From positions 496,001 to 560,000 of the forward strand of contig CAWGTF010000010.1 in the NCBI GenBank assembly GCA_963825425.1: DNA of 64,000 nucleotides, read 5' to 3'. Of this stretch, positions 21,928 to 30,680 are shown in pieces. The translations under genes and the position numbers were made by a program. A model generated the notes under the pieces. That model worked only from the letters and a program-made list of their open reading frames with translations. It ran no database searches and was not told where the DNA came from. This stretch comes from PALSA-607 sp963825425. Lineage in GTDB: Bacteria; Actinomycetota; Actinomycetes; Acidothermales; Acidothermaceae. The first letter of the stretch is position 1; every line of letters begins with the position of its first letter.

Positions 21928-23320
21928 CTAGATGGCCTTGCCGGGGTTGAGGATTCCGAGCGGGTCGAACGTCTTCTTGAGGGCGCGCTGCACCTCCATG
22001 CCGACCTCGCCAATTTCTGCTGGCAACCAGTCGCGCTTCAAGACACCGATGCCGTGCTCACCCGTGATCGTGCCGCCGAGCTCAAGCGCAGCCTGGTAGA
22101 TCGCCTCGGCCGCCGGTTGGGCGCGGTCTGAGTCGACGACCAAGCTCGGGTGCAGATTGCCGTCACCGGCGTGCCCGACGGTCGCGATCACGACGTCGTA
22201 CTCCGCCCCGATCTCTTCAATGCGGGCCAGCATCTGCACAAGCTTCGATCGGGGCACTCCGACGTCCTCGGTGAGAATCATCCCGAGTCGTTCAATCGCC
22301 CAGTGGGTCATTCGCCGGACGCCGAGCAGCTCGGCCGCCTCGGTCGCGTCGGTCGACACCGCGGTGTAGGTAGCGCCGGCCGCGGCAAACGCCTTCTCGA
22401 TTGCGAGCGCAGGCTCGCGCGGGTGCTCGACGTCGACCTGGGCAATCAGCATCGCGGCTGCCGTCCGATCGAGACCGACGTGCTTCCAGTCGTCGACGGC
22501 GCGGATCGTCGCGTTGTCCATCAGCTCAAGAAGGCTCGGCTGCAAGCCGGCGGCCATGACGTCGTCGACGGCCTGGCCTGCCGACGTCAGGGTCGCGAAC
22601 ACGCCGACGACCGTCACCGGGTCGGTACTGGGAAGAGGTCGCAGCTTCACCGTGGCTTGGGTCACGATCCCGAGCGTGCCCTCTGATCCGACGAACAACG
22701 CGGTGAGGTCGTAGCCCGCAACACCCTTCACCGTGCGGCGGCCGGTGTTCATCACCCGGCCGTCTGCGAGCACGACCTGCAGGCCGAGCACTGACTCGCG
22801 GGTGACGCCGTACTTGACGCAGCGCAAGCCACCGGCGTTCGTCGCGATGTTGCCGCCGATCGTCGAGATCTCGAAGCTGGCCGGGTCGGGAGCAAACATC
22901 AAGCCATGAACTGCTGCAGCGGTTTGCAGATCGACGTTGATGACACCGGGCTCGACGACCGCGAGTTGATCGTCCGGCATTGAGCTCGACGATGGCATTC
23001 ATCTTCGCAAGCGAAAGCACGACACAGCCGTCAATCGCGGTCGCGCCGCCCGACAGGCCGCTGCCCGCTCCCCTGGCTACGACAGGAATGGCGTGCCGGG
23101 TTGCCCATTGCATCGTTGCTTGCACGTCGCCGGTACCACGCGCAAGGACAACACCGAGTGGGCGACCTGGTTCGACCAGCCTTGCCTCGTCTCGGCGGTA
23201 GGCCTCAACCGCATCGCCGTCGGTGATGAGTTGCCCCGTTTGGAGTTCTGCATTCAACTGCGTGAGGGCGTCGCCGATGGGATCCACGGCGTTCAGGCTA
23301 GCGCCTGATCCTGTGGTCAT
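21928..23320 (-). CDS. FAD-linked oxidase of the glycolate oxidase/D-lactate dehydrogenase type (frame broken once)
   Basis: GlcD-like flavoprotein oxidising a 2-hydroxy acid. The start ATG 23320 gives MTTGSGASLNAVDPIGDAL, and the first frame carries the FAD-binding ARGAGSGLSGGATAIDG. The break is at about 22975-22995, after which VVEPGVINVDLQ, STIGGNIATNAGG and the C-terminal VGHAGDGNLHPSL and TGEHGIG follow. About 463 residues when joined, usual for the family. No glcE/glcF partners are adjacent, so the physiological electron acceptor and substrate are unknown. It is convergent with bldD and divergent from the toxin-antitoxin pair. Confidence 0.88.
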
Positions 23321-23343
23321 GGCGGTCGACCGCGTGGCGAATA

Positions 23344-23356
23344 TCAGATAATCTGA
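23344..23356 (+). promoter_or_regulatory. Palindromic operator over a -10 element of the toxin-antitoxin genes
   Basis: TCAGATAATCTGA is a perfect palindrome around a central A. It contains GATAAT (23347-23352), a good -10 hexamer. The antitoxin ATG begins at 23361, only eight bases after this -10, so the transcript would start at or next to the ATG and be leaderless. I see no purine-rich ribosome site before the ATG, which agrees. A GTCGAC at 23325-23330 is a weak -35 at 16-base spacing. Binding by the antitoxin or toxin-antitoxin complex would block RNA polymerase. Confidence 0.55.
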
Positions 23357-23360
23357 GAGC

Positions 23361-23612
23361 ATGAGAGAGGTCACCGCAACCGACGCCGCACGCGGCTTCT
23401 CCGCCCTGCTCACCGCGGTCGAGCGCGACGGCGAGACCTTCCTGGTAACTCGTGGTGGCCGGACGATCGCCCGCATCGAACCAGCACGTGGAACCTCGGG
23501 CGCCGCGGTCAAGGCGCTCCTCCGTCACTACCCCGCTGATCGCGAATGGCAAATCGAACTCGCCGCAATCAAGGCATCGCTTCATGCGGAGGAGCGGGCG
23601 TGGCCAGACTGA
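23361..23612 (+). CDS. Antitoxin of the Phd/YefM family
   Basis: 83-residue predicted antitoxin. The start MREVTATDAARGFSALLTAVERDGETFLVTRGGRTIARI is a textbook Phd/YefM DNA-binding and dimer fold: V-x-A-x-D-A-x-x-x-F, then a beta-turn and RGGR. The rest is a flexible tail (LLRHYPADREWQIELAAI) that would bind the toxin. The stop lies inside the toxin gene, the usual antitoxin-toxin overlap. It likely represses its own promoter through the palindrome just upstream. Confidence 0.9.
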   Translation: MREVTATDAARGFSALLTAVERDGETFLVTRGGRTIARIEPARGTSGAAVKALLRHYPADREWQIELAAIKASLHAEERAWPD

Positions 23613-23992
23613 TCCTCGACAGCGAGGTACTGATCGCCGCCGAGCGCACCGGCAAGCACCTCAATGCCGTAATCGGTGACGACGACGACGTGGCAATCGC
23701 CGCCATCAGCGCAGCGGAACTCCTCACCGGGGTCAACCTCGCAAGCGCCGCCCACCGCGATAAGCGCGCCGCGTTCGTTCGCAGCGTCCTCGACACGATC
23801 CCGGTCGAGGTCTACGACCTCGCAGTCGCGCGAGCGCACGCCGATCTGCTCGCCCACGTCCGGCGTGCCGGCCGGCCGCGCGGCGCGCACGATCTCATTA
23901 TCGCGGCGACTGCGGTGGCCACCGATCGAATTGTGGTTTCCGCGGACCGTCAGGCGTTTGCTGACCTACCCGGCGTCAGCGTTCGCAGCTGA
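23600..23992 (+). CDS. vapC: VapC-like PIN-domain ribonuclease toxin
   Basis: Predicted RNA-cleaving toxin of 130 residues. Start GTG 23600 is chosen because GGAGGA precedes it and it gives the family start VARLILDSEVLIAAERTG. The four PIN-domain acidic residues are all present: D7, E40 in ISAAELLTG, D98 in GAHDLIIAATA and D116 in VVSADRQAF. It overlaps the antitoxin by 13 bases. A Phd-type antitoxin with a PIN toxin is a common hybrid pairing. The cassette is the only pair of genes here without a housekeeping role and may be a recent insertion between the flavoprotein gene and nusB. Confidence 0.92.
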   Translation: MARLILDSEVLIAAERTGKHLNAVIGDDDDVAIAAISAAELLTGVNLASAAHRDKRAAFVRSVLDTIPVEVYDLAVARAHADLLAHVRRAGRPRGAHDLIIAATAVATDRIVVSADRQAFADLPGVSVRS

Positions 23993-24001
23993 AATCACCC
24001 C

Positions 24002-24412
24002 TCAGACCGAGAGCGCGGGCTTCTCGTCGAGCAACTTCGCGAGCACGCCGTTGACGAAGGCCGGCGAGTCGTCCGTCGACAGGTCGCGCGCAAGGTTGAC
24101 GGCTTCGCTCAGCACGACGCCGTCAGGTACTTCGTCTGCCCAGAGCAATTCGAACGCACCGATCCGCAACAGATTGCGATCGACGACGGGCATCCGGTCA
24201 AGGGTCCAGCCGACTGCATACATCTCGATCAGTTCGTCGATTCGGGTGCGGTGCGCAACCACCCCTTCGACCAGCGTGACGGTGTACGCAGGCACCGGCG
24301 GGGTGGCCAGCGAGATGTGTCGGGCCAGTGTCTCGAGCGCATCGGAACTGCGCAGGTCGGACTCGAAGAGCACGTCGAGCGCGCGTTTGCGTGCCTTCGT
24401 ACGCGCGCTCAT
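24002..24412 (-). CDS. nusB: Transcription antitermination factor NusB
   Basis: RNA-binding subunit of the rRNA antitermination complex, acting with NusE (S10). Start ATG 24412 gives MSARTKARKRALDVLFESDL, the family start, and 136 residues. The second half holds MPVVDRNLLRIGAFELL and the conserved SEAVNLARDLSTDDSPAFVNGVL. It follows efp in the same orientation with a 73-base gap. Frame intact. Confidence 0.95.
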   Translation of the reverse strand: MSARTKARKRALDVLFESDLRSSDALETLARHISLATPPVPAYTVTLVEGVVAHRTRIDELIEMYAVGWTLDRMPVVDRNLLRIGAFELLWADEVPDGVVLSEAVNLARDLSTDDSPAFVNGVLAKLLDEKPALSV

Positions 24413-24485
24413 CGGCGTCCGACTGGGTTGGACCGGCGCTCGACCGGATTGATTTGCGGCATGAACAGCTTCGTCGAAACGCTCG

Positions 24486-25049
24486 TCAGCTGTTGATCCG
24501 GCCGAGGTAATCGCCCGTGCGGGTGTCGACCTTGACCTTCTCACCAGTGGTGATGAACAGCGGCACCTGGATCTGGGCGCCGGTCTCGAGCGTCGCGGGC
24601 TTGGTACCGCCGGTCGATCGATCGCCCTGCATGCCCGGCTCGGTGTAGGAGATCAACAGTTCGGCCGATGCCGGCAACTCGACGTACAGCGCGATGCCGT
24701 CGTGCAACGCGATGGTCGCTTCGGTGTTCTCGAGCATGAAGTTCGCGGCGTCGCCGACCGTCTCCGACGGCACGTGATGCTGGTCGTAGGTGTCGTTGTC
24801 CATGAAGATGAAGTCGGTGCCCTCTTTGTAGAGGTACTGCATCGTTCGCTTGTCGACCGTGGCGATATCGATCTTCAACCCGGCGTTGAACGTCTTGTCG
24901 ACGACCTTCCCGGTGAGGACGTGCTTGAGCTTCGTGCGGACGAAGGCTGGCCCCTTGCCGGGCTTGACGTGCTGGAACTCGACGACATTCCACAACTGGT
25001 TGTCGAGCGAGAGCGTCATGCCGTTCTTGAGGTCGTTCGTGGTGGCCAC
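24486..25049 (-). CDS. efp: Translation elongation factor P
   Basis: Relieves ribosome stalling at polyproline stretches. 187 residues from GTG 25049, preceded by AAGGAG. Three beta-barrel domains: the N-terminal KOW-like domain with the loop VKPGKGPAFVRTKLK (tip lysine K32), the central YMDNDTYDQ-type domain, and the C-terminal TGEKVKVDTRTGDYLGRI. The tip residue is unmodified lysine with PGKG context as in other actinobacteria. Polyproline relief matters here, since several neighbours (Rel, pilus proteins) carry proline-rich stretches. Confidence 0.96.
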   Translation of the reverse strand: MATTNDLKNGMTLSLDNQLWNVVEFQHVKPGKGPAFVRTKLKHVLTGKVVDKTFNAGLKIDIATVDKRTMQYLYKEGTDFIFMDNDTYDQHHVPSETVGDAANFMLENTEATIALHDGIALYVELPASAELLISYTEPGMQGDRSTGGTKPATLETGAQIQVPLFITTGEKVKVDTRTGDYLGRINS

Positions 25050-25130
25050 GGACGTGGACTCCTTGTTGATCGGGTAGAGAAGGGTCGTCTGAGGGCGCAG
25101 CCCGCCGGTTTGAGCGCGGGCGCCGCAGCA

Positions 25131-25150
25131 GCCGACCGGCCCCGGTCGGC
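25131..25150 (-). terminator. Hairpin between aroQ and efp
   Basis: GCCGACCGG (25131-25139) and CCGGTCGGC (25142-25150) are perfect inverted repeats separated by CC. The hairpin is downstream of aroQ's stop, 30 bases away, and upstream of efp on the same strand. No T-run follows, so termination would be by the GC hairpin alone, as often seen in actinobacteria, or with Rho. Confidence 0.5.
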
Positions 25151-25179
25151 CGTGCGCCAGTCTACTGCAGACCGAAGAA

Positions 25180-25614
25180 CTACCCGAGTTCGAGAAGGGC
25201 TCGCAGTGCCAGGCGGTAGGAGTCGAGTCCAAAGCCGGCGATCGTGCCGGAGGCCACGGCGGCCACCACCGAGGTGTGCCGGAACTCCTCGCGAGCGGCC
25301 GGATTCGTGATGTGCACCTCGATCAGCGGCGCGGTGCGCATCGCGATCGCATCACGCACGGCATAGGAGTAGTGGGTGAATGCGGCGGGATTCAAGACCA
25401 CGGCGATCTTCGCGTCGGCCGCCTCGTGCAGCCAGCTGATCAACGTCGCTTCGTCGTCGGTCTGGCGTACCTCGACGTCGAGGCCGAGCTCGTGACCGGC
25501 CTGCGCGCACGTCGATACCAAATCGTCATAGGTGTAAGAGCCGTAGATTTCGGGCTCGCGGGTGCCGAGGCGCGACAGGTTGGGTCCGTTCAGAACCAGT
25601 ACCTTGCGGGTCAC
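25180..25614 (-). CDS. aroQ: 3-dehydroquinate dehydratase, type II
   Basis: Third step of the shikimate pathway. 144 residues. Type II signature: VLNGPNLSRLGTREPEIYG with R19 and catalytic Y24, N75 in VVLNPAAFTHYSY, and catalytic H101 in IEVHITNPAAREEFRHTS. ATG 25614 overlaps the aroB stop. The cluster order aroC-aroK-aroB-aroQ-efp-nusB is typical of actinobacteria. Frame intact. Confidence 0.96.
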   Translation of the reverse strand: MTRKVLVLNGPNLSRLGTREPEIYGSYTYDDLVSTCAQAGHELGLDVEVRQTDDEATLISWLHEAADAKIAVVLNPAAFTHYSYAVRDAIAMRTAPLIEVHITNPAAREEFRHTSVVAAVASGTIAGFGLDSYRLALRALLELG

Positions 25615-26704
25615 TGCGCTACCTCCAGGTAGGCGGCCTCGAGCAGTTCGGGATCAGGATCGGAAAGGATTCTCGCGCGGCCAAGCCCTTCAAGCACGAC
25701 AAAACGCAGCGTGGCGCCACGCGTCTTCTTGTCGACGCTCATCGCCGCGCGCAACGCCGGCCATGCATCGGCGGCGTAGGACGTCGGAAGCCCGAGCGAT
25801 TCGAGCACCTTGCGATGTCGCGCCGCGCACTCGGTGTCGAGAATCCCGGCGCGCGCACTCAAGCGCGGCCGCAAAGACGAGGCCCACCGAAACAGCGTCA
25901 CCGTGCCGCCATCCGAAGTTCTCGCGCTTCTCGATCGCGTGCGCGAGGGTGTGGCCGTAGTTGAGGATCTCGCGACCAAGACCGCCAGGGCCGACGGCGT
26001 CCGCTTCGCGCAGGTCGGCACCGACGACAGCAGCCTTCACTGCAATTGACCGGACGACGAGGGCAGCCGTGTGCGGCCCGGCCGGCGAACTGGCTCCGAC
26101 GGGATCGGATTCGATCAGCTCGAGGATTTCCGGATCGGCGATGAAGCCCGCCTTGACCACCTCTGCCAAGCCCGCCACATAGTCGGCCCGGGGCAGCGTG
26201 TCGAGCAGGGACAGGTCGCAGATAACCCCGGCCGGCGGGTGGAATGCACCGACCAGATTCTTGCCGGCCGAGATATTGATACCGGTCTTACCTCCGATCG
26301 CGGCGTCGACCATGGCGAGCAGCGTGGTCGGCACCTGAATCACGCGAATGCCGCGAAGCCAGGTCGCCGCGATGAAGCCGGCGACGTCTGTCACCGCTCC
26401 CCCGCCGACGCCGACGAGGAGGTCGGTCCGGGTGAATCCGCGTGCCGCAAGGGAATCCCAGGCTGCGATCACCACGGCTGCCGATTTCGCGCTCTCGCCG
26501 TCGGGAACCTCGATACGCAGGACATCGACGCGCCCTGACAAGGCGGTCTCGACATCGTCGACGACGTGTGCGACCGCTGCTTGATGCACCACGGCGACGC
26601 GTCGCACGTCGCTGGGCACGAGTGCTGCCAACTCCGCGAGCGCGCCGGCCGCCACGACAACCTCATAGGGTTTGTCACCGCGCAACGATCAGGCGATCGC
26701 TCAT
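25611..26704 (-). CDS. aroB: 3-dehydroquinate synthase (frame broken twice)
   Basis: Second step of the shikimate pathway; NAD- and metal-dependent. The ATG at 26704 overlaps the aroK stop as ATGA and gives MSDRLIVAR. A break at about 26680-26690 leads into GDKPYEVVVAAGALAEL. Conserved segments include GGGAVTDVAGFIAATWLRGI, PTTLLAMVDAAIGGKTGIN, the metal-ligand EILNYGHTLAHAIEK and GWRHGDAVSVGL. A second break at about 25840-25870 leads to GILDTECAARHRKVLESLGLP and the stop at 25611. Joined length is about 364 residues, normal. Confidence 0.92.
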
Positions 26705-27203
26705 CGGATGACCTGCGCGATCTCGGCTGTGACTGCAGTGGCCGCCTTGCCGGTGCTGACGACCGTCGCCGTCGCGACCTCTTCGTACAGCGGACGCCTG
26801 GCTTCCATCAGTGCGTGGAGCTGCGCCCGCGGATTGCCCAGCAGCAGCGGCCGATCGCGGTTGAACCCCACGCGCTTCGTCGCGTCGGCGAGGTCGACGT
26901 CGATGAACATCGACCCGGTGCCCATGAAGGAGTTCGCGAGTATGCGCGTCAAGGATCGCGCCGCCGCCGAGAACGAGTACGCCGTCGTGTTCCGCTAGTG
27001 CTTGCTCGACAGCGACACTCTCCAGCTTCCGAAAATGCTCCTCGCCGTGTTCGAAGAAGATGTCGGCAACCTTCAGCCCGGCCACCTTCTCGACATCGAC
27101 GATCAGTGTCGCGAAACGTCGTACCGAACCGGCTCGCGAGCAATCGGCCAACCGTGCTCTTACCTGCTCCGGGCGGACCTACCAGGACCACAAGAGGCGC
27201 CAT
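26701..27203 (-). CDS. aroK: Shikimate kinase (frame broken twice)
   Basis: Phosphorylates shikimate with ATP. The ATG at 27203 gives MAPLVVLVGPPGAGKSTVGR with a complete P-loop and FRDTD, the shikimate-binding aspartate. A break near 27100 leads to VEKVAGLKVADIFFEHGEEHFRKLE and the GGGA motif (VLVLGGGAILDAHTRELL). A second break near 26910, where an extra G in GTCGATG would explain it, leads to MFIDVDLADATKRVGFNRDRPLL and the stop at 26701. Each frame keeps family sequence. Joined product is about 167 residues. Confidence 0.9.
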
Positions 27204-27206
27204 CAG

Positions 27207-28387
27207 TCAGTGCACGACCAGTGTGTCGAGGTAACCGCGCACGTTGCGGCGAACTTCGCGCAGTGAGTCGCCGCCGAACTTCTCCAGCACGACAGTCAGC
27301 GAGCACGAGCGCGACCATCGCCTCGGCGACGACGCCAGCGGCGGGCACTGCACACACGTCGCTGCGCTGGTTGATCGCCTTTGCCGCTTCGCCGGTCGCG
27401 ACATCGATCGTGTCGAGTGCCCGAGGAACTGTCGAGATGGGCTTCATCGCGGCCCGCACGCGCAGAACCTCTCCGGTCGACATCCCGCCTTCGGTGCCGC
27501 CGGCGCGATTGGTCCGCCGACGCACTCCCCCATCGCCGCTCTCGATTTCGTCGTGCGCGAATGATCCGCGCCGGCGCGCAGACTCGAAGCCGTCGCCGAC
27601 CTCGACGCCCTTGATGGCTTGGATGCCCATCAACGCGCCAGCAAGGCGCGAGTCGAGTCGCCGGTCCCAGTGGACGTGACTTCCAAGGCCGGGTGGCAGC
27701 CCGTGGGCCACGACCTCGACCACGCCGCCGAGGGTGTCACCGTCGGTGCGCGCGCTGTCGATCTCGGCAACCATCGCTGCGCTGGTTGCCGGATCGAAGC
27801 AGCGCACCGGGTCGGCGTCGATGCGGTCACGATCGCTCGCTGCCGGCACGAGTCCGACCGGAGCGCTCACCTGCCCGATAGAGACAACGTGGCTCAACAC
27901 CTCGACGTCCAACGCCTGTCGCAAGAAGCTGGCAGGCGACCTCACCGAGCGCCACTCGGGCCGCGGTCTCGCGGGCACTCGCTCTTTCGAGAATCGGCCG
28001 GACGTCGTCGAGCGCGTATTTCTGCATCCCGACGAGGTCGGCGTGGCCGGGACGAGGCCGCGTCAGCGGCGCGTTGCGCGCGAGGTCGGCCAGCTCGTCT
28101 TCGTCGACGGGATCGGGGGCCATCACCTTCTCCCACTTCGGCCACTCGCTGTTGCCGACCCGGATCGCAATCGGGCCGCCCATCGAAACGCCGTGCCTGA
28201 TGCCACCGAGGAAGTCGATCTCGTCGCGTTCAAACGACATTCGAGCGCCGCGACCGTAACCGGCCCGGCGGCGGGCAAGCGCGTCGGCAACCTCATGGGT
28301 CGAGGTGTGCACGCCAGCAGGCAGCCCCTCGAGAATCGCGACGAGTGCGGGACCATGCGACTCGCCGGCGGTCAGCCACCGCAGCAT
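27207..28387 (-). CDS. aroC: Chorismate synthase (frame broken twice)
   Basis: Last shikimate step; FMN-dependent. ATG 28387 (GGGAG upstream) gives MLRWLTAGESHGPALVAILE, the family signature. RRRAGYGRGARMSFERD and GGPIAIRVGNSEW follow, then RPRPGHADLVGMQKY and RASARETAARVALGEVA. A break at about 27925-27940 leads to LDVEVLSHVVSIG. MSTGEVLRVRAAMKPISTVP and SDVCAVPAAGVVAEAMVALVLA follow. A second break near 27295 gives the C-terminus ending RGYLDTLVVH. About 393 residues when joined, as expected. Confidence 0.93.
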
Positions 28388-28414
28388 GCAGCGAGTCTCC
28401 CATGAACGCGCCCG

Positions 28415-28462
28415 CCCGCGTCAGCGCCGGAATCGCAGCCCCGCGTCAGCGCCGGAATTGCA
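28415..28462. repeat. Two 23-base direct repeats upstream of aroC
   Basis: CCCGCGTCAGCGCCGGAAT followed by C/T-GCA occurs at 28415-28437 and 28440-28462, 22 of 23 bases identical, with a 25-base period. They lie 28-75 bases upstream of the aroC ATG, on the promoter side, and the second overlaps the left arm of the pilus-operon terminator. They could be a local duplication or paired regulator sites for the aro operon; nothing decides between these. Confidence 0.6.
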
Positions 28463-28497
28463 TCGGCCCCGGCCGGTCGATCCGGTCGGGGCCGATG
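28461..28497 (-). terminator. Strong terminator hairpin ending the pilus operon
   Basis: CATCGGCCCCG (28461-28471) pairs perfectly with CGGGGCCGATG (28487-28497). Five more pairs inside (GCCGG with CCGGT, one G-U) close a TCGAT loop, giving a 16-pair stem. It starts 16 bases after the stop of the last pilus gene and separates that operon from aroC. Only a weak T content follows. It is symmetric, so it could act on either strand. Confidence 0.75.
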
Positions 28498-28512
28498 TCG
28501 CTTGATGTCTTA

Positions 28513-29209
28513 CTAGCCGAGCTGTGCCGACTGGCCGTTCGCGAGCTGGAGGAACTGGTCGCCGTACTCGAAGTCCGCGCCGTAGACCGGCGTGGCGCCG
28601 GAGGTGTCAGCGAGGATCGAAACCAGCTTGAAGTAGGTCCCGAAGATCTGGCCGGGGTGGATGCCGTTGTACGGAGTCGTCGTCGACCCGTTCGTCACGG
28701 TGACGTCGATCGTGTTCGTCGCGTCCGCCCTGACGAGCGTCAAAGAGATCGCGTTCGGTGCGGTCGGCAATGACGTGGGCGTCGGGGTGGCGGTGACAGT
28801 CACGGTCGGCGCCGGGCTCGCGGAGGCGGTGGGGCCAGGTGCGAGGGTCAGCGTCGGGATGACGATCAGCGGGGACGGCGTGGGCGTTGCGGCAACGGTC
28901 GCCTTCGTCGTCGCCTTGGCGGTCGGGCTCGCCGGTGGGGTCGGCGGCACCAGAGCGGGCTGGAACGGGTTGCGTCCCACCGCCGCGGTGTAGGCCGCCG
29001 GCACCGCCTGAACGGCGGTCGGGCTAGCCGACGAAGCGGCAGTCGGGGTGTGCCGGGGCACCGCGCCGGTGTTCGACGATTTCGAGCTGCTCGAGAAGAA
29101 CAGCAGGTAGGCGATGACGCCGAGAACCGCCACTCCGACGACCGCGACCAGCGCGAGGCGCTGATTGCGCTGTGCCGACCCGGCCAGGCGCCGGTGAGGT
29201 CTCGCTCAT
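28513..29209 (-). CDS. Type IV pilus-associated membrane protein of unknown family (frame broken once)
   Basis: The last gene of the pilus operon. ATG 29209 gives MSETSPAPGRVGTAQ; a break near 29165 leads to RLALVAVVGVAVLGVIAYLLFF, one transmembrane helix. A Ser/Thr/Pro/Ala-rich linker of ~100 residues follows (repeated ATPTPSP-like stretches). The C-terminal ~70 residues form a compact domain (AISLTLVRADATNTIDVTVTNG through FKLVSILADTSGATPVYGADFEYGDQFLQL). Topology and place after pilO resemble a PilP-like periplasmic assembly protein, but I see no PilP signature and do not assign that name. The linker could be a glycosylation target. Confidence 0.7.
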
Positions 29210-29220
29210 ATCCGGGTCTC

Positions 29221-29991
29221 CTAGTTACTCGGGCTGGCGGACGGCGATGCGGAAGCCGCCGAAGCAGCCGCCGCGCCCGGGACGGACGCACCTGAGGCTT
29301 GCGCGGGTGCAGCAGGTACGGCGAATGCCGTACTGGAGTTCATGAAGACGGAAACGGTGATCTGTGCCTGCAGGCTCTTGTAGGCGTCACTGGGCGGTGG
29401 CGGGGTCTTTGGCGTCTTCAGCGGCGACCCTTCCGTAATCGACAAGGTCGAGACCACCGTGGTCCGGGAGAGCCTCTGAAGAGCAGCGGTGAACTGCTGG
29501 ATCTGGAAGTAGCCACCTTGCACACCGAGCGCGACGGGGATCGCCTGCAGACTGACGGCAGGAGCAGCCGCAGCAGCGGTCGCGGCTGCAGTTGGCGCTG
29601 CGCTCGGGGTAGCCGACGGAGCCGCAGGGACGGCAGCGGCCGCAACGGACACCGGCGCTGGTACCGCAGGTGCAATGGAGACCAGTTCGACGCCCGTTTG
29701 GCCGGCGATGGTGGTCAGTGTGCGGACGTAGCCGGCATCTCGGGGCTATTGGGAATCTTCTGGGTGATGGCCGCAACGGCGGCTTCCTCGCTCGGCACTG
29801 CCGAGATCTGTGCCGTGAGCTCGGCCAGCTTGTTTCGCAAGCCGCTATTGGTCTGTTCCTGGGCCGCCGATTGGGCCCCAAGGCTGGACGCTTTGTGCTT
29901 TTGGGGCGAGATCGCGAGGAACCAGCCCGCTGCCCCGATGAGCAGCAGCGGCGACTACGGTGCCGGCCACCCACTGTTGGATTCGAGACAT
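29221..29991 (-). CDS. pilO: Type IV pilus assembly protein PilO (frame broken twice)
   Basis: Inner-membrane alignment protein partnering PilN. ATG 29991, one base after pilN's stop, gives MSRIQQWVAGTVVAA. A break near 29945 continues the helix as LLLIGAAGWFLAISPQKHK. A coiled segment follows (AQEQTNSGLRNKLAELTAQI, AAVAAITQKIPNSPEMP). A second break near 29735 gives YVRTLTTIAGQTGVELVSI and the ferredoxin-like core (ALGVQGGYFQIQQFTAALQRLSRTTVV). Two Ala/Pro/Ser-rich stretches, one in the middle and one at the end, are longer than usual. About 256 residues when joined. Confidence 0.82.
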
Positions 29992-29992
29992 G

Positions 29993-30680
29993 TCAGCACT
30001 TTCCCGGCTGGGCGCTGCACAGCGCCGCGGATGTGAGGTTCACCGACGAGCCGAAGGTGACCCAGGTCTTTGGCGAGGTCCCTGCGACAGCACCGGTGCC
30101 AGGAACGAGGGACTCCGTCGATGACGTGAAGTAGGGATCGGCGAAGCCGACTTCCTTCGCCGCGTTGTCGAGCCATGTCGCAACGTCGGTGTGCGCGAGC
30201 GCCTGGCCCGCGAACGTGACGGTGCCAACCGTCGCCGGCGCGGTAGCACCGGGAGTAACGCTTCCCGGTTGCACGGAGCTCGTCAGTGTGACGGAGGTGA
30301 ACCACACGTTCTTCGGTGTCAGCAAGCTGAGATCGGCCAGGTAAGTCGAGAACGGGATCGCCGATCCGGTCGCCTGAGTCAACATGCCCTGCGCCGCCTG
30401 CGCCTGAGCCGCTTCTGCGGTGACGTAGCTGACCTTGTTGACCTGGGCTTGAAGCGCGGTCTGCGTCGCCTGCGACGTTTTGCAGTCGCGACTTGGCGTC
30501 GGTGACGGCGGACCCGCCACTCACGTAGACGAGCCCGACGCCGACAACCGCCGCGAGAACGACCACGCCGAGCGCCGCCTGGGCGCGTTGCAGTTGGCGC
30601 TTCTCGAAGATCTCGGGCGGAAGGAGGTTCACCCGCGGCAGGTCGAAGACCCTGGTGGACGTCGTGCTGGTGGTGCTCAC
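29993..30680 (-). CDS. pilN: Type IV pilus assembly protein PilN (frame broken once)
   Basis: Membrane partner of PilM and PilO. ATG 30680 overlaps pilM's stop (ATGA). The short cytosolic tail carries the PilM-binding motif as RVNLLPPEIFEKR, followed by one transmembrane helix (ALGVVVLAAVVGVGLVYV). A break near 30480 leads to a periplasmic coil (TQTALQAQVNKVSYVTAEAAQAQ) and a beta-rich domain with FSTYLADLSLLTPKNVWFTSV and VATWLDNAAKEVGFADPYF. About 228 residues. The NLLP motif is diagnostic. Confidence 0.9.

Noticed and set aside
25050..25179. A riboswitch or small RNA upstream of efp
   Set aside because: Apart from the aroQ hairpin and a ribosome site I found no conserved aptamer pattern.
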